DNA from: Prevotella sp. UBA4330
GTDB lineage: Bacteria > Bacteroidota > Bacteroidia > Bacteroidales > Bacteroidaceae
Length of the DNA stretch: 52,281 nucleotides
Assembly (NCBI GenBank): GCA_002394385.1
Contig: DGTS01000001.1
Span: 26,917-79,197, forward strand
Reading direction: 5' to 3'
Shown here: one piece after another, positions 24,701 through 33,091 of the stretch
Numbering within the stretch: the stretch's first letter is position 1
Layout: each line of letters begins with the position of its first letter
Notes under the pieces: generated by a model
Database searches by the model: none
What the model saw: only the letters and a program-made list of their open reading frames with translations
Told to the model about the DNA's origin: nothing
Position numbers and translations under genes: made by a program

Positions 24701-26203
24701 TATCTGCATGCTGACGGCGATGTGAAGATACCAGCCCTGAACACCGTTTACACTCTGCGCAACTGCCCCGTAACAATGCGCCCAGACATCATAATACTCG
24801 AAAACGACTCGATAACCGACCGCGACGGCAATATGGGCTTACTGAATGGTACCGTGCGCCATCATAACTTGTCGCAATGGGTTTACGACATCAACGTGGC
24901 AGCAGACAACTTGCTCGCCTACGATTTCCACGAATTCGGCGAAAGCACATTCTTCGGAACCGTCTATGCCACCGGAACATGCGACATAACGGGAAGAAGT
25001 GGAGAGACTATTTTCGACATAGACATCACACCGCAGAAAGGCACTTTCTTCGAGTATAACGCAGCAGCGCCAGACGCCATATCGAACACTGACTTTATAG
25101 AATGGGTGGAACATGACGAGGAGGATTCGCAAGACGATGACGAGGAGGGACAGAAAAACAAGTTCCGCTCGGACATTAGGATGAACTTCCGCATCAATGC
25201 CACAACAGACGCGGCACTGAAACTACTCATGGACAACACCACAGGTGACATGATAACCCTATACGGCACTGGTAACCTGCGCGCCATGTATCACAACAAA
25301 GGAGGATTCCAGATGTTCGGGAACTACCAGATAGACCACGGAACCTACGGTCTCACCATACAAAATGTTATAAAGAAAGACTTCTTCTTCAAGAACGGAG
25401 GAACGATAGTTTTCGGAGGCGACCCGTACAACGCCGCGCTTAACCTGAAGGCACAATACACCGTGAACGGTGTTCCCCTGTCTGACCTGCAACTGGGCAG
25501 GAGTTTCTCAAACAACGTGCGTGTGGATTGTATTATGAACATCACGGGAACTCCAAGCGACCCGCATCTCGACTTCGACTTCGACATGCCTACGGTGAAC
25601 GAAGACGCCAAGCAGATGGTGCGCTCGCTCATCAATAGCGAGGAAGAACTGAACCAGCAAGTAATATACTTGCTTTCGATAGGACGTTTCTACTCGCAAT
25701 CGGGCTCCAACTCTGCCGATGCCCAGCAGAGCCAGACATCTCTCGCCATGCAGAGCATTCTTAGCGGAACTATAACCCAGCAAATAAACACCGTACTGAG
25801 CAATGTGGTGAATAACTCCAACTGGAACTTCGGTGCTAATATAAGCACTGGTGACGAGGGATTCAACAATGCTGAGTACGAGGGAATTCTATCAGGCAGA
25901 CTCCTCAATAACCGTCTGCTCATCAACGGACAGTTCGGCTATCGCGACAATGCCAACGCTACGACATCGTTCATCGGCGACTTCGACATTCGATACCTAC
26001 TGTTCCCCAACGGAAACTTCGCCGTTCGTGTTTACAACCAAACGAACGATAGATACTTCACGCGTAATAGCCTTACCACTCAGGGCGTGGGATTCATCAT
26101 TCAGAAAGACTTCACCACCCTGCCCGACCTCTTCGGAATAAAGAAAAAGAAGAAGTCGCAAACGAAAGCGGCACCCACAGACTCTGTTGCACAAGACAAA
26201 TAG
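21794..26203 (+). CDS. tamB: TamB/DUF490-type intermembrane lipid-transport and assembly protein
   Basis: A 1469-residue protein with an N-terminal signal-anchor helix (about 7-28, IILWSMVALYAAIILMLNL), an AsmA-like first domain, then a very long run of beta-strand repeats, and the C-terminal TamB (DUF490) domain (about 1100-1440, with GDMITLYGTGNLRAMYHNKG and FGGDPYNAALNLKAQY). TamB-like proteins form a groove spanning the periplasm and carry phospholipid to, or help assemble proteins in, the outer membrane. Start chosen at ATG 21794 (MKKLRKTIN) since the upstream TTG is part of the promoter. The C-terminus is Lys-rich. A TonB receptor follows 123 bases later. Confidence 0.92.
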   Translation: MKKLRKTINIILWSMVALYAAIILMLNLPPMQRAIGGWASDAVGEKINSRVEIGKVDVGFFNRIVIDDVSIYDQKDSLLLASSRVSAKIDIFEAIRGNISITSAQLFGLKAYLSKDSANAPFNFQFVLDSLASKEKKEPSRLNLHIGSLIIRNGLVCYDQKDAPVTQGKFSPKHLHVSDISSHIVLHKLTQDSVNLYLKKLSLKEKSGLEITSLTFKAKETKNNATLRDFVLKMPNSQIAIGESEVKYDSNNPSLKTLDFSTSMNDSYISLADLAAFSPTLRDISRPIDITFKANGHGENIVVNDLALKDRGGEMSLFANGNIYDFPTFNDWLADIKFLRVNENFIESIGKVMKGEDITMPAVVERIGDFGYVGTIASRNSEYSVAGKVTSNVGNVAVNGSYGNNSFGAKINTDGIDLGRLLDNEQLGDIATTININGQLRQGHNPDINAVGKINRLFYNGYTYRDIDINGSMMADVFNGKLSIDDPNVSFNAEGEVAQNHINNLTLNVKRINPNALGLTNKWQGKSFSGNIKGNFSGNSIDNAVGNLTLDDFRMESSADSVFTLDNLTLDCNGTTDNRHVQLTGDFGHVTIDGQYRLSSLPSTITRLIATRLPSLPGLPKTATAKTDDLFTIDAIIRDASLLQQFADMPLITQEPIHLKGKVDQRREMVDLTLEAPKFLYDDAPYNNLNMALFNNESNALKAIAKVDKIMGNGHTTSLNLNASALNDRLLSNITWDNNMPNRFSGSLNTDATFAADETGKTSADINILPSTVLVGDTIWNVDPANVKYSSNRLAITNFSVNHGNQHVNINGLATRSSSDSLVVNLHDVNAKYVLDMVNFHSVDFDGFVSGKAIVSSIFGEPELHGDVNVRDFTFEQGRMGTLHALVDYDNQSKQININARADDGPLCQTLINGYVSPAKKNIDLRIKALGTSASFMEGLCGSFLSNVQARANGDVRIFGPLKAINMEGYLHADGDVKIPALNTVYTLRNCPVTMRPDIIILENDSITDRDGNMGLLNGTVRHHNLSQWVYDINVAADNLLAYDFHEFGESTFFGTVYATGTCDITGRSGETIFDIDITPQKGTFFEYNAAAPDAISNTDFIEWVEHDEEDSQDDDEEGQKNKFRSDIRMNFRINATTDAALKLLMDNTTGDMITLYGTGNLRAMYHNKGGFQMFGNYQIDHGTYGLTIQNVIKKDFFFKNGGTIVFGGDPYNAALNLKAQYTVNGVPLSDLQLGRSFSNNVRVDCIMNITGTPSDPHLDFDFDMPTVNEDAKQMVRSLINSEEELNQQVIYLLSIGRFYSQSGSNSADAQQSQTSLAMQSILSGTITQQINTVLSNVVNNSNWNFGANISTGDEGFNNAEYEGILSGRLLNNRLLINGQFGYRDNANATTSFIGDFDIRYLLFPNGNFAVRVYNQTNDRYFTRNSLTTQGVGFIIQKDFTTLPDLFGIKKKKKSQTKAAPTDSVAQDK

Positions 26204-26227
26204 CGACTTCGGTTTTGGCAGATAAGT

Positions 26228-26263
26228 TCTAGACTTTCTAGATTTTCTAGACAATCTAGGTTT
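26228..26263. repeat. 9-bp tandem array (TCTAGANNN)
   Basis: Four units TCTAGACTT, TCTAGATTT, TCTAGACAA, TCTAGGTTT at exact 9-base spacing. Each TCTAGA is a palindrome, so adjacent units can pair into small hairpins. It lies 25 bases after the tamB stop and 64 before the TonB receptor start. Confidence 0.8.
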
Positions 26264-26326
26264 TATAAACCCTATATTTTTCCGTCTCGATTGCAATAAT
26301 ATCGCACGAATGACGTTATAATTAAG

Positions 26327-28684
26327 ATGAAAAGAATATTTGCAACCCTCATATTTGCAGTCATCTCCGTGACTCTCCTCGCCCAGTCGTTCACTCTGCA
26401 GGGACGTGTGACCGACCAAGAGAACAATCCTGTGGAACTCGCATCGGTAGTGAGCCAGGGCAAACTCACTATGACCAATCTTAACGGAGAGTTCTCCATT
26501 CAATTGCAATCGGCCGACTCTGTGGAGGTGCGCTTCTCCATGATAGGATACAAGACAAAGACACGAGTGCTGCGCCGTCCCAAGGGCAAGATGACCCTTC
26601 AGGTGCAACTCTTCGACGCTGGACTTCTCGACGAGGTGGTAATCACCGAGCAACGACGCCAGACAGGAACTACACAAGAAATAGACACCAAGCAGATGAG
26701 TACCACACCGTCGGCCTCTGGCAACAAGGTGGAGGAACTGATTCAGCAGCAGGCAGGTGTAAGCACTCATAGCGAACTTTCATCGCAATATAATGTGCGA
26801 GGAGGAAGTTTTGACGAGAACTCCGTGTATATTAATAATGTAGAGGTCTATCGTCCATTCCTCGTGCGTAGCGGTCAGCAGGAAGGACTGTCTATAATAA
26901 ACGGTGACATGGTGGAGAAGATAGGATTCTCTACTGGTGGCTATGAGGCAAAATACGGTGACAAGATGTCATCGGCACTGGACATCACATACAAACGCCC
27001 GAAGAAGTTCGAGGCATCGGTAGCCGCAAGCCTGCTCGGAGCCAGCGCATACGTGGGCTTCAGTACAAAGAAATTCTCGTGGAGCAACGGTGTCAGGTAT
27101 AAGACAAACAAGTATCTGCTCGGCTCGCTCGAGACAAAGGGCGAGTACAACCCAACGTTCATCGACTACCAGACATACCTGAGTTACCAGCCGAACAAGA
27201 GATGGACAATCGACTTCATCGGAAACATCTCAGACAACCACTACAACTTCGAGCCGGAAGACCGCGAGACGAACTTCGGAACAATGGAGAACGTAAAGTC
27301 GTTCAAGGTTTACTTCGACGGTAAGGAGAAAGACCTGTTCCGGACATTCTTCGGCTCGCTCAGCATCACACGCAACTTTGGAGAGAAGACAAAACTATCG
27401 CTCATCGGCTCGGCATTCAAAACGCGCGAGCAGGAGACGTACGACATACAGGGACAGTACTGGCTGACGCAGACAGAGACCAGCGAGAATCTTGGTGTGG
27501 GTACTTACATGGAACATGCGCGCAACTATCTAAACGCTACCGTGGGAAGCGTGAAACTCATGCTCAACCACAAGACAAAGAAGCACGACATACAGGCAGG
27601 AGTGACCTTCAAGTTCGAGAAGATTGAAGAGAAATCAAGAGAGTACGAGATGAGAGACTCCAGCGGGTACAGCGTGCCACACACTGGCAAAGACCTATAC
27701 ATGATTTACTCGCTCAACGCCCGCAACGAACTGAAGGCACAACGAATAGAGGCATACGTGCAAGACACATACAAATTCGCATCTGGAGAGACTTTCTTCA
27801 CGCTGAACTACGGAGTGAGATTCGCCCACTGGAACTTCAATCGCGAAAGCATCGTAAGCCCCAGAGTGTCGCTCGGTATAGTGCCCGCATTCAACCAAGA
27901 CGTTACTTTCCGCCTTGCCACAGGACTCTATTATCAGGCACCTTTCTTCAAGGAACTACGCGATACCACTACGGTTAATGGCATCACCTATGCCACCCTG
28001 AACGAGAAGATAAAGAGCCAGCGCTCAATACATTTCATCGCGGGTATGGACTATCGCTTCAAGATGATGAAACGTCCGTTCAAATTCTCTGCCGAAGCCT
28101 ATTTCAAACTGCTCGGAAACCTTGTGCCATACTCCGTCAACAACGTCAAGATTGTGTATGACGCAAGCCAGCAATGCAGCGGACACGCAATGGGACTCGA
28201 CCTCAAACTCTTCGGAGAGTTCGTTGAGGGCAGCGACTCTTGGGTAACGCTATCCGTGATGAACACACGAATGAAACTCAATGGCCAGAGCATACCGCTA
28301 CCTACCGACCAGAGATTTGCACTGAACCTCTTCTTCACCGACTATTTCCCTGGCACCGATCGTTGGAAGATGTCGCTGAAACTGGCATACGCCGACGGAC
28401 TGCCATTCGGCGCCCCTCACCGCCGCCTTGACATCATGCCTTTCAGAGCACCGGCATACAAACGTGCCGACATAGGAATGAGTTTCCGCGCTCTCGACAA
28501 CGAGAAACGTGAGAAGAAATCCATTTTCAGAAACATCTGGATAGGCATTGACTGCCTCAACCTGCTCGGCATCAACAACGTCAACTCATACTACTGGATA
28601 ACCGATGTCACCAACCAGCAGTATGCCGTACCAAACTACCTCACTGGCAGGCAGATAAACGGCAGAGTGCTCTTCGAGTTCTAA
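26327..28684 (+). CDS. TonB-dependent receptor (CarboxypepD_reg + plug + barrel)
   Basis: A 785-residue outer-membrane receptor. Signal peptide 1-20 (ends LLAQS); carboxypeptidase-regulatory-like domain (about 22-105: LQGRVTDQENNPVELASV); TonB plug (about 115-225: VEELIQQQAGVSTHSELSSQYNVRGGSFDENSVYINNVEVY); beta-barrel to the C-terminus, ending GRVLFEF with the terminal aromatic used for BAM recognition. No SusD, sigma or anti-sigma gene is next to it. Conserved placement beside tamB could reflect common outer-membrane biogenesis (inference). Ligand unknown. Confidence 0.9.
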   Translation: MKRIFATLIFAVISVTLLAQSFTLQGRVTDQENNPVELASVVSQGKLTMTNLNGEFSIQLQSADSVEVRFSMIGYKTKTRVLRRPKGKMTLQVQLFDAGLLDEVVITEQRRQTGTTQEIDTKQMSTTPSASGNKVEELIQQQAGVSTHSELSSQYNVRGGSFDENSVYINNVEVYRPFLVRSGQQEGLSIINGDMVEKIGFSTGGYEAKYGDKMSSALDITYKRPKKFEASVAASLLGASAYVGFSTKKFSWSNGVRYKTNKYLLGSLETKGEYNPTFIDYQTYLSYQPNKRWTIDFIGNISDNHYNFEPEDRETNFGTMENVKSFKVYFDGKEKDLFRTFFGSLSITRNFGEKTKLSLIGSAFKTREQETYDIQGQYWLTQTETSENLGVGTYMEHARNYLNATVGSVKLMLNHKTKKHDIQAGVTFKFEKIEEKSREYEMRDSSGYSVPHTGKDLYMIYSLNARNELKAQRIEAYVQDTYKFASGETFFTLNYGVRFAHWNFNRESIVSPRVSLGIVPAFNQDVTFRLATGLYYQAPFFKELRDTTTVNGITYATLNEKIKSQRSIHFIAGMDYRFKMMKRPFKFSAEAYFKLLGNLVPYSVNNVKIVYDASQQCSGHAMGLDLKLFGEFVEGSDSWVTLSVMNTRMKLNGQSIPLPTDQRFALNLFFTDYFPGTDRWKMSLKLAYADGLPFGAPHRRLDIMPFRAPAYKRADIGMSFRALDNEKREKKSIFRNIWIGIDCLNLLGINNVNSYYWITDVTNQQYAVPNYLTGRQINGRVLFEF

Positions 28685-28966
28685 CAATCGGAAACAGGCT
28701 TATAATCCCCTGGGGCGCCACACATGCGTCCCACTCTTTCATTAGTACATATTTCGCATGGTCAGAGATATACTTTTGAGCCATGAATCATATACTTTCC
28801 GCAAGCCGAAAGATGCTCATTCAGAGTGCAAAAAGCCAACAATTGCCGACTACTTCATATCCCCAAATGTTTAATAATTATGAATATTTCGTCTTAAAGT
28901 TGGACTATTGAAAATAAATGAGTACCTTTGCAGTCAATAATTTATAACCCTTTATTTTAACATATT
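28685..28966. other. Intergenic region TonB receptor - mce
   Basis: 282 bases with no gene recognised. It contains CCCCTGGGG (28709-28717) and a TTTCGCATGGTCA motif (28749-28761) shared with 12921-12933, and ends with the mce promoter. Confidence 0.6.
28900..28930 (+). promoter_or_regulatory. Bacteroidetes promoter for methylmalonyl-CoA operon
   Basis: TTG (28900-28902), 20 bases, TACCTTTG (28923-28930), then 36 bases to the mce ATG. Confidence 0.75.
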
Positions 28967-29377
28967 ATGAAAATATCTCACATTGAGCATTTAGGCATCG
29001 CAGTTCCCAGCATTGAGGAGGCTCTGCCTTACTTCGAGAATGTACTCGGATTGAAGTGTTACGCAGTAGAAGTGGTTGAAGACCAGAAAGTGAAGACCGC
29101 ATTCCTGAAGTGTGGCGAGACAAAACTCGAACTCCTCGAGCCGACATCTCCCGAAAGCACAATCCAGAAGTGGCTCGACAAGGGCAACAAGGGTGTGCAC
29201 CACGTAGCATTCTGCATCGAGGACGGTGTTGCCAATGCACTCGCAGAGTGCGACGAGAAAGGCATCCGCCTTATCGACAAGGCTCCACGCAAGGGCGCTG
29301 AGGGTCTGAACATAGCATTCCTCCACCCGAAGTCAACATGCGGTATTCTGACAGAACTCTGTGAGCATCCAGAATAA
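28967..29377 (+). CDS. mce: Methylmalonyl-CoA epimerase
   Basis: A 136-residue vicinal-oxygen-chelate protein that interconverts (2R)- and (2S)-methylmalonyl-CoA. Likely metal ligands are His8 (HIEHLGIAV), a Glu in LELLEP (55-58), His78/79 (GVHHVAF) and Glu130 (GILTELCEH). In Bacteroidales it serves the succinate-to-propionate route between methylmalonyl-CoA mutase and decarboxylation. First gene of a four-gene operon, 36 bases ahead of mmdA. Confidence 0.96.
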   Translation: MKISHIEHLGIAVPSIEEALPYFENVLGLKCYAVEVVEDQKVKTAFLKCGETKLELLEPTSPESTIQKWLDKGNKGVHHVAFCIEDGVANALAECDEKGIRLIDKAPRKGAEGLNIAFLHPKSTCGILTELCEHPE

Positions 29378-29413
29378 ACAAGAAATCATTAATCAGAAAA
29401 CAGATATTAAAAG

Positions 29414-30967
29414 ATGAGTAAACAACTAGAAAAGATTAAAGAGCTTATCGCAAAGCGCGAGCAGGCTCGTCTTGGAGGTGGCGAAAAAGCCATCGAAAAA
29501 CAGCATGCCCGCGGTAAGTACACCGCACGCGAGCGCATTGACATGCTCCTCGACGAAGGCAGTTTCGAGGAAGTGGACATGTTCAAACTCCACCGTTGCA
29601 CAAACTTCGGCATGGAGAAGAAACAATATCTCGGCGACGGTGTTGTAGCAGGTTCTGGCACAATAGGCGGCCGTCTGGTGTATGTCTTCGCACAAGACTT
29701 CACAGTTAACGGTGGCTCTCTCTCTGAGACAATGGCTCAGAAGATATGCAAGGTAATGGACATGGGTATGAAGATGGGTGCTCCCGTTATCGGCATCAAC
29801 GACTCTGGTGGTGCCCGCATTCAGGAGGGTATCAACGCTCTGGGCGGATATGCCGAGATTTTCGAGCGCAACATCCTCGCCAGCGGCGTTATCCCACAGA
29901 TCTCAGGAATCTTCGGTCCATGTGCCGGTGGTGCTGTTTACTCCCCTGCCCTCACCGACTTCACTCTGATGATGGAGAACACATCATATATGTTCCTTAC
30001 CGGACCAAAGGTGGTGAAGACCGTTACTGGCGAGGACATCGACCAAGAGCACCTCGGAGGTGCATCAGTTCACGCATCGAAGAGCGGTGTGACACACTTC
30101 ACAGCCAAGACTGAGGAAGAGGCTATCGAGATGATTAAGACTCTTATCAGTTACATCCCACAGAACAACATGGAGGAGGCTCCACGCGTTGAGTGCACCG
30201 ACCCGATAGACCGCAAGGCAGACATTCTGAACGAGATTCTGCCAGACGACCCGAACAAGGCATACGATATGTATAAGGTAATCACCGCCATTACCGACAA
30301 CGGCGAGTTCTTCGAGGTGCAGCCTAAGTTCGCAAAGAACATCATCGTAGGTTTCGCTCGTTTCAACGGACAGAGCGTGGGTATCGTGGCCAACCAGCCT
30401 TCTGCATACGCAGGCGTGCTCGATGTTAATGCAAGCCGCAAGGGTGCACGTTTCGTACGCTTCTGCGACGCATTCAACATTCCTATCGTGTCTCTGGTTG
30501 ACGTGCCAGGATTCCTCCCAGGTACAGGACAGGAGTACAATGCCGTCATCCTTCACGGAGCACAACTTCTCTACGCATACGGCGAGGCAACTGTTCCAAA
30601 GGTTACCATCACCCTGCGCAAGAGTTACGGTGGCTCACACATCGTTATGGGATGCAAGCAACTGCGCACCGACATCAACTATGCATGGCCAAACGCAGAA
30701 ATTGCAGTTATGGGTGCTTCTGGCGCTGTTGCCGTTCTTTACGCAAAGGCAGCAAAAGACGCTGAGAACCCAGCAGAGTTCCTTGCTGAGAAAGAGCAGG
30801 AATACAGCGATCTCTTCGCTAATCCATATCAGGCAGCCAAGTATGGCTATATCGATGATGTGATTGAGCCACGCAACACTCGTTTCCGCATCTGCCGCGC
30901 ATTGGCACAACTCACCACGAAACGTGAATCTCTCCCAGCAAAGAAGCACGGTAACATCCCAATGTAA
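29414..30967 (+). CDS. mmdA: Methylmalonyl-CoA decarboxylase/propionyl-CoA carboxylase carboxyltransferase subunit
   Basis: A 517-residue carboxyltransferase of the acyl-CoA carboxylase beta/MmdA family, which moves CO2 between methylmalonyl-CoA (or propionyl-CoA) and carrier biotin. Both crotonase-fold halves are present: ARGKYTARERIDMLLDEGSFEE (about 29-50), GINDSGGARIQEG (about 124-136), the oxyanion glycines GGAV (about 171-174), and in the second half VPGFLPGTGQEY and GGSHIVMGCKQL. The partner biotin protein is encoded two genes later. No biotin carboxylase is adjacent. Confidence 0.95.
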   Translation: MSKQLEKIKELIAKREQARLGGGEKAIEKQHARGKYTARERIDMLLDEGSFEEVDMFKLHRCTNFGMEKKQYLGDGVVAGSGTIGGRLVYVFAQDFTVNGGSLSETMAQKICKVMDMGMKMGAPVIGINDSGGARIQEGINALGGYAEIFERNILASGVIPQISGIFGPCAGGAVYSPALTDFTLMMENTSYMFLTGPKVVKTVTGEDIDQEHLGGASVHASKSGVTHFTAKTEEEAIEMIKTLISYIPQNNMEEAPRVECTDPIDRKADILNEILPDDPNKAYDMYKVITAITDNGEFFEVQPKFAKNIIVGFARFNGQSVGIVANQPSAYAGVLDVNASRKGARFVRFCDAFNIPIVSLVDVPGFLPGTGQEYNAVILHGAQLLYAYGEATVPKVTITLRKSYGGSHIVMGCKQLRTDINYAWPNAEIAVMGASGAVAVLYAKAAKDAENPAEFLAEKEQEYSDLFANPYQAAKYGYIDDVIEPRNTRFRICRALAQLTTKRESLPAKKHGNIPM

Positions 30968-30989
30968 GGAAACAACAAACATAAATGTA

Positions 30990-31142
30990 ATGAAACAAAA
31001 CGAAGTATTTGCCGCCATCGCTCTTGCTATGCATGAGTTTCAAGGCAATAACGTACATGACAAGGAGGCTGGCATCATAACTATCAAGGAGCACCATACC
31101 GACTGGTCCTCAAGGATTCTTACGATGACAGCACATCCTTAA
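30990..31142 (+). CDS. Small OadG/MmdD-like protein
   Basis: A 50-residue protein starting at ATG 30990, 22 bases after mmdA. The sequence NEVFAAIALAMHEFQGN then ITIKEHHTDWSSR resembles the C-terminal part of oxaloacetate/methylmalonyl-CoA decarboxylase gamma subunits (xAAIxxAlhxy ... I ... W). The N-terminal membrane helix normal for that family is missing. Its position between carboxyltransferase and biotin carrier is the usual place of oadG/mmdD. It probably bridges the carboxyltransferase to its partner (inference). Confidence 0.7.
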   Translation: MKQNEVFAAIALAMHEFQGNNVHDKEAGIITIKEHHTDWSSRILTMTAHP

Positions 31143-31148
31143 TAAATA

Positions 31149-31592
31149 ATGTCTATAAAAAGTATGAAAGAATACAAATATACAATCAACGGCACAAAGT
31201 ACGAAGTGCAGATTGGCGACATCGAAGAGAACATCGCCACAGTCACCGTAAACGGAGAAGAGTATAAGGTAGAGATGGAGAAAGAGGCAGAGCCAGAGAA
31301 GAAGAAAGTCGTGGTGAAGCCTGCCGCTGCACAGCAAACCACCTCTAACGACGCTCCTGCCAAGGGCAATGTGAACACAGCAAACGCTCTCAAGGCACCG
31401 CTCCCAGGAGTTGTAACAGAGATTAAGGTTGCCGTTGGCGACGAAGTGAAGGAAGGCGACACCGTTGTCGTTCTCGAGGCAATGAAGATGGCCAACAATC
31501 TTGACGCTGAAAAGAGCGGAAAGATAACAGCCATTCTCGTTAACGTTGGTGACAGCGTGATGGAAGACACTCCACTCGTCGTAATTGAGTAG
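31149..31592 (+). CDS. Biotin carboxyl carrier protein of methylmalonyl-CoA decarboxylase
   Basis: A 147-residue protein. The C-terminal biotinyl domain (about 78-147) has the EAMKM motif with biotin on Lys113. An Ala/Pro/Lys linker (about 46-78) and a short N-terminal MKEYKYTINGTKYEV region complete the usual MmdC/AccB-like plan. The start could be ATG 31149 or ATG 31164 (MKEYKYT), which is closer to family starts. It is followed by a strong terminator, so the operon ends here without a beta subunit. Confidence 0.93.
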   Translation: MSIKSMKEYKYTINGTKYEVQIGDIEENIATVTVNGEEYKVEMEKEAEPEKKKVVVKPAAAQQTTSNDAPAKGNVNTANALKAPLPGVVTEIKVAVGDEVKEGDTVVVLEAMKMANNLDAEKSGKITAILVNVGDSVMEDTPLVVIE

Positions 31593-31612
31593 TACAACTC
31601 TCTTCACCATAC

Positions 31613-31650
31613 AAAAAAGACACGGAATCAGAAAATTCCGTGTCTTTTTT
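31613..31650 (+). terminator. Strong intrinsic terminator (bidirectional)
   Basis: A perfect 16-bp stem, AAAAAAGACACGGAAT (31613-31628) and ATTCCGTGTCTTTTTT (31635-31650), 6-base loop, T-run on both strands. It closes the mmd operon on plus and panD on minus. Confidence 0.92.
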
Positions 31651-31700
31651 ATATCCTTAAATAGAATACTATCTTACATAATCACCCCTACTTATACTTA

Positions 31701-32045
31701 TCAAAGTCTGTTGCCCTCTTTTGGGAATACCACTTTGGGCTTGAACGTCTTGGCTTCCTCAAAATCCATAGTGGCGTAACTGATGATAATGAGAATGTCG
31801 CCAACAACACACTTGCGTGCTGCCGCACCATTGAGACAGATGCAGCCAGAGCCGCGCTCTCCTTTGATAATGTATGTCTCGAGGCGCTCTCCATTGTTGT
31901 TGTTAACCACCTCTACCTTCTCGCCGGCAATAAGTCCTGCAGCATCCATCAAGTCCTCATCAATAGTAATGCTGCCCATATAGTTAAGGTTGGCTTCTGT
32001 CACCTTAACGCAATGCAACTTGCTCTTTAAGACTTCAATATACAT
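31701..32045 (-). CDS. panD: Aspartate 1-decarboxylase
   Basis: A 114-residue pyruvoyl enzyme that makes beta-alanine for pantothenate. Self-cleavage occurs at Gly24-Ser25 in NYMGSITIDEDL; Lys near position 8 (VLKSKLH), Arg in LETYIIKGERGSG and the NGAAAR motif (near 73-78) are conserved. It follows panC by 18 bases, the last gene of a panC-panD pair. Confidence 0.96.
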   Translation of the reverse strand: MYIEVLKSKLHCVKVTEANLNYMGSITIDEDLMDAAGLIAGEKVEVVNNNNGERLETYIIKGERGSGCICLNGAAARKCVVGDILIIISYATMDFEEAKTFKPKVVFPKEGNRL

Positions 32046-32063
32046 TCCGCACGTGTTTAAAGA

Positions 32064-32915
32064 TTATCCTTTATATTTGATATGGTCAATGAGACGTATA
32101 GGGGTCTTTCCACAATAAACTGTGATGCAACCCACGATATAAGGACTGTCATCCCATGAGGCGACATCCTGCAAAGTGTTACCGTCAACAATAGCATAAT
32201 ATTCCACATCAAGACCTTCCTGCGAATTGATGTCGCTAATCACCTTTGCCTTCGTCTCCTCGAGAGTATGGCTCTTGGCATAGTCGAGACTTGACTTCAG
32301 CGCCTCGTAAATCTTGGGCGCAATGGCACGCTCGTCTGGAGCGAGCAGAGTGTTGCGAGAACTCTTTGCGAGACCGTCCTCATCTCTTACGATAGGACAC
32401 TCAACAATATTCACGTCAAGGGCCAACGCCTTTACCATAGCCTTGATAACGGCTATCTGCTGCCAGTCTTTCTCACCGAAATATGCTCTGTCTGGACGCA
32501 CGATATAGAACAGACGGCTCACCACCTGGCACACGCCGTTGAAATGTCCTGGACGATGAGCACCCTCCATCACTGTAGAAACTGGCGGATACTCGAAGTG
32601 GCGTGTGTCTGGCACGGGATACATGTCTTCCACCGTTGGCGCGAAAACATAATCGGCACCTACGCTTTCAAGTAATTTGCAATCTTCCTCAAGAGTACGT
32701 GGATAGTTTTTTAAGTCGTTTTTGTCATTAAACTGAGTAGGATTAACGAAGACGCTAACCACGGTAATATCGTTATCCTTAACGCTTCGTTTAACAAGAG
32801 ACGCATGGCCTTCGTGCAAAGCGCCCATCGTGGGTACAAGTCCTATCTTCTTACCCTCTTTGCGAACACCGAACAATTCGTTCTGTAATTCAACAATTCT
32901 CTGAAATACTTTCAT
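32064..32915 (-). CDS. panC: Pantothenate synthetase
   Basis: A 283-residue ligase joining pantoate and beta-alanine with ATP. VPTMGALHEGHASLV (27-41) carries the HIGH-like His34/His37; VNPTQFNDKNDLKNYPRT, YFGEKDWQQ and LAKSSRN (KMSKS-like) are all present. It forms an operon with panD. panB is not in the window. Confidence 0.97.
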   Translation of the reverse strand: MKVFQRIVELQNELFGVRKEGKKIGLVPTMGALHEGHASLVKRSVKDNDITVVSVFVNPTQFNDKNDLKNYPRTLEEDCKLLESVGADYVFAPTVEDMYPVPDTRHFEYPPVSTVMEGAHRPGHFNGVCQVVSRLFYIVRPDRAYFGEKDWQQIAVIKAMVKALALDVNIVECPIVRDEDGLAKSSRNTLLAPDERAIAPKIYEALKSSLDYAKSHTLEETKAKVISDINSQEGLDVEYYAIVDGNTLQDVASWDDSPYIVGCITVYCGKTPIRLIDHIKYKG

Positions 32916-32944
32916 CTAAATCTTTTAGTGTTAAAAAGCGGTTG

Positions 32945-32976
32945 CAAAGTAACTACTTTTTTATGAAATATGCAAA
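32945..32976 (-). promoter_or_regulatory. Candidate promoter for panCD
   Basis: Minus strand TTTG (32976-32973), 20 bases, TTACTTTG (32952-32945); the second base departs from TAnnTTTG. The ATG is about 30 bases downstream. Confidence 0.5.
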
Positions 32977-33057
32977 GAATACTTTTAAAATTTGCCAATA
33001 AACACATGCATTTGACTAAATTAAACAAAAAGGTTTAAGAAATCAAATTATTTTTTG

Positions 33058-33065
33058 TACCTTTG
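33058..33065 (+). promoter_or_regulatory. -7 box for glycogen-synthase-like gene
   Basis: TACCTTTG followed by C, 27 bases before the ATG at 33092. The -33 region has only TTTA (33034-33037) at about the right distance. Confidence 0.6.
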
Positions 33066-33091
33066 CAAGTAATTTTATAATCAACAACGAG

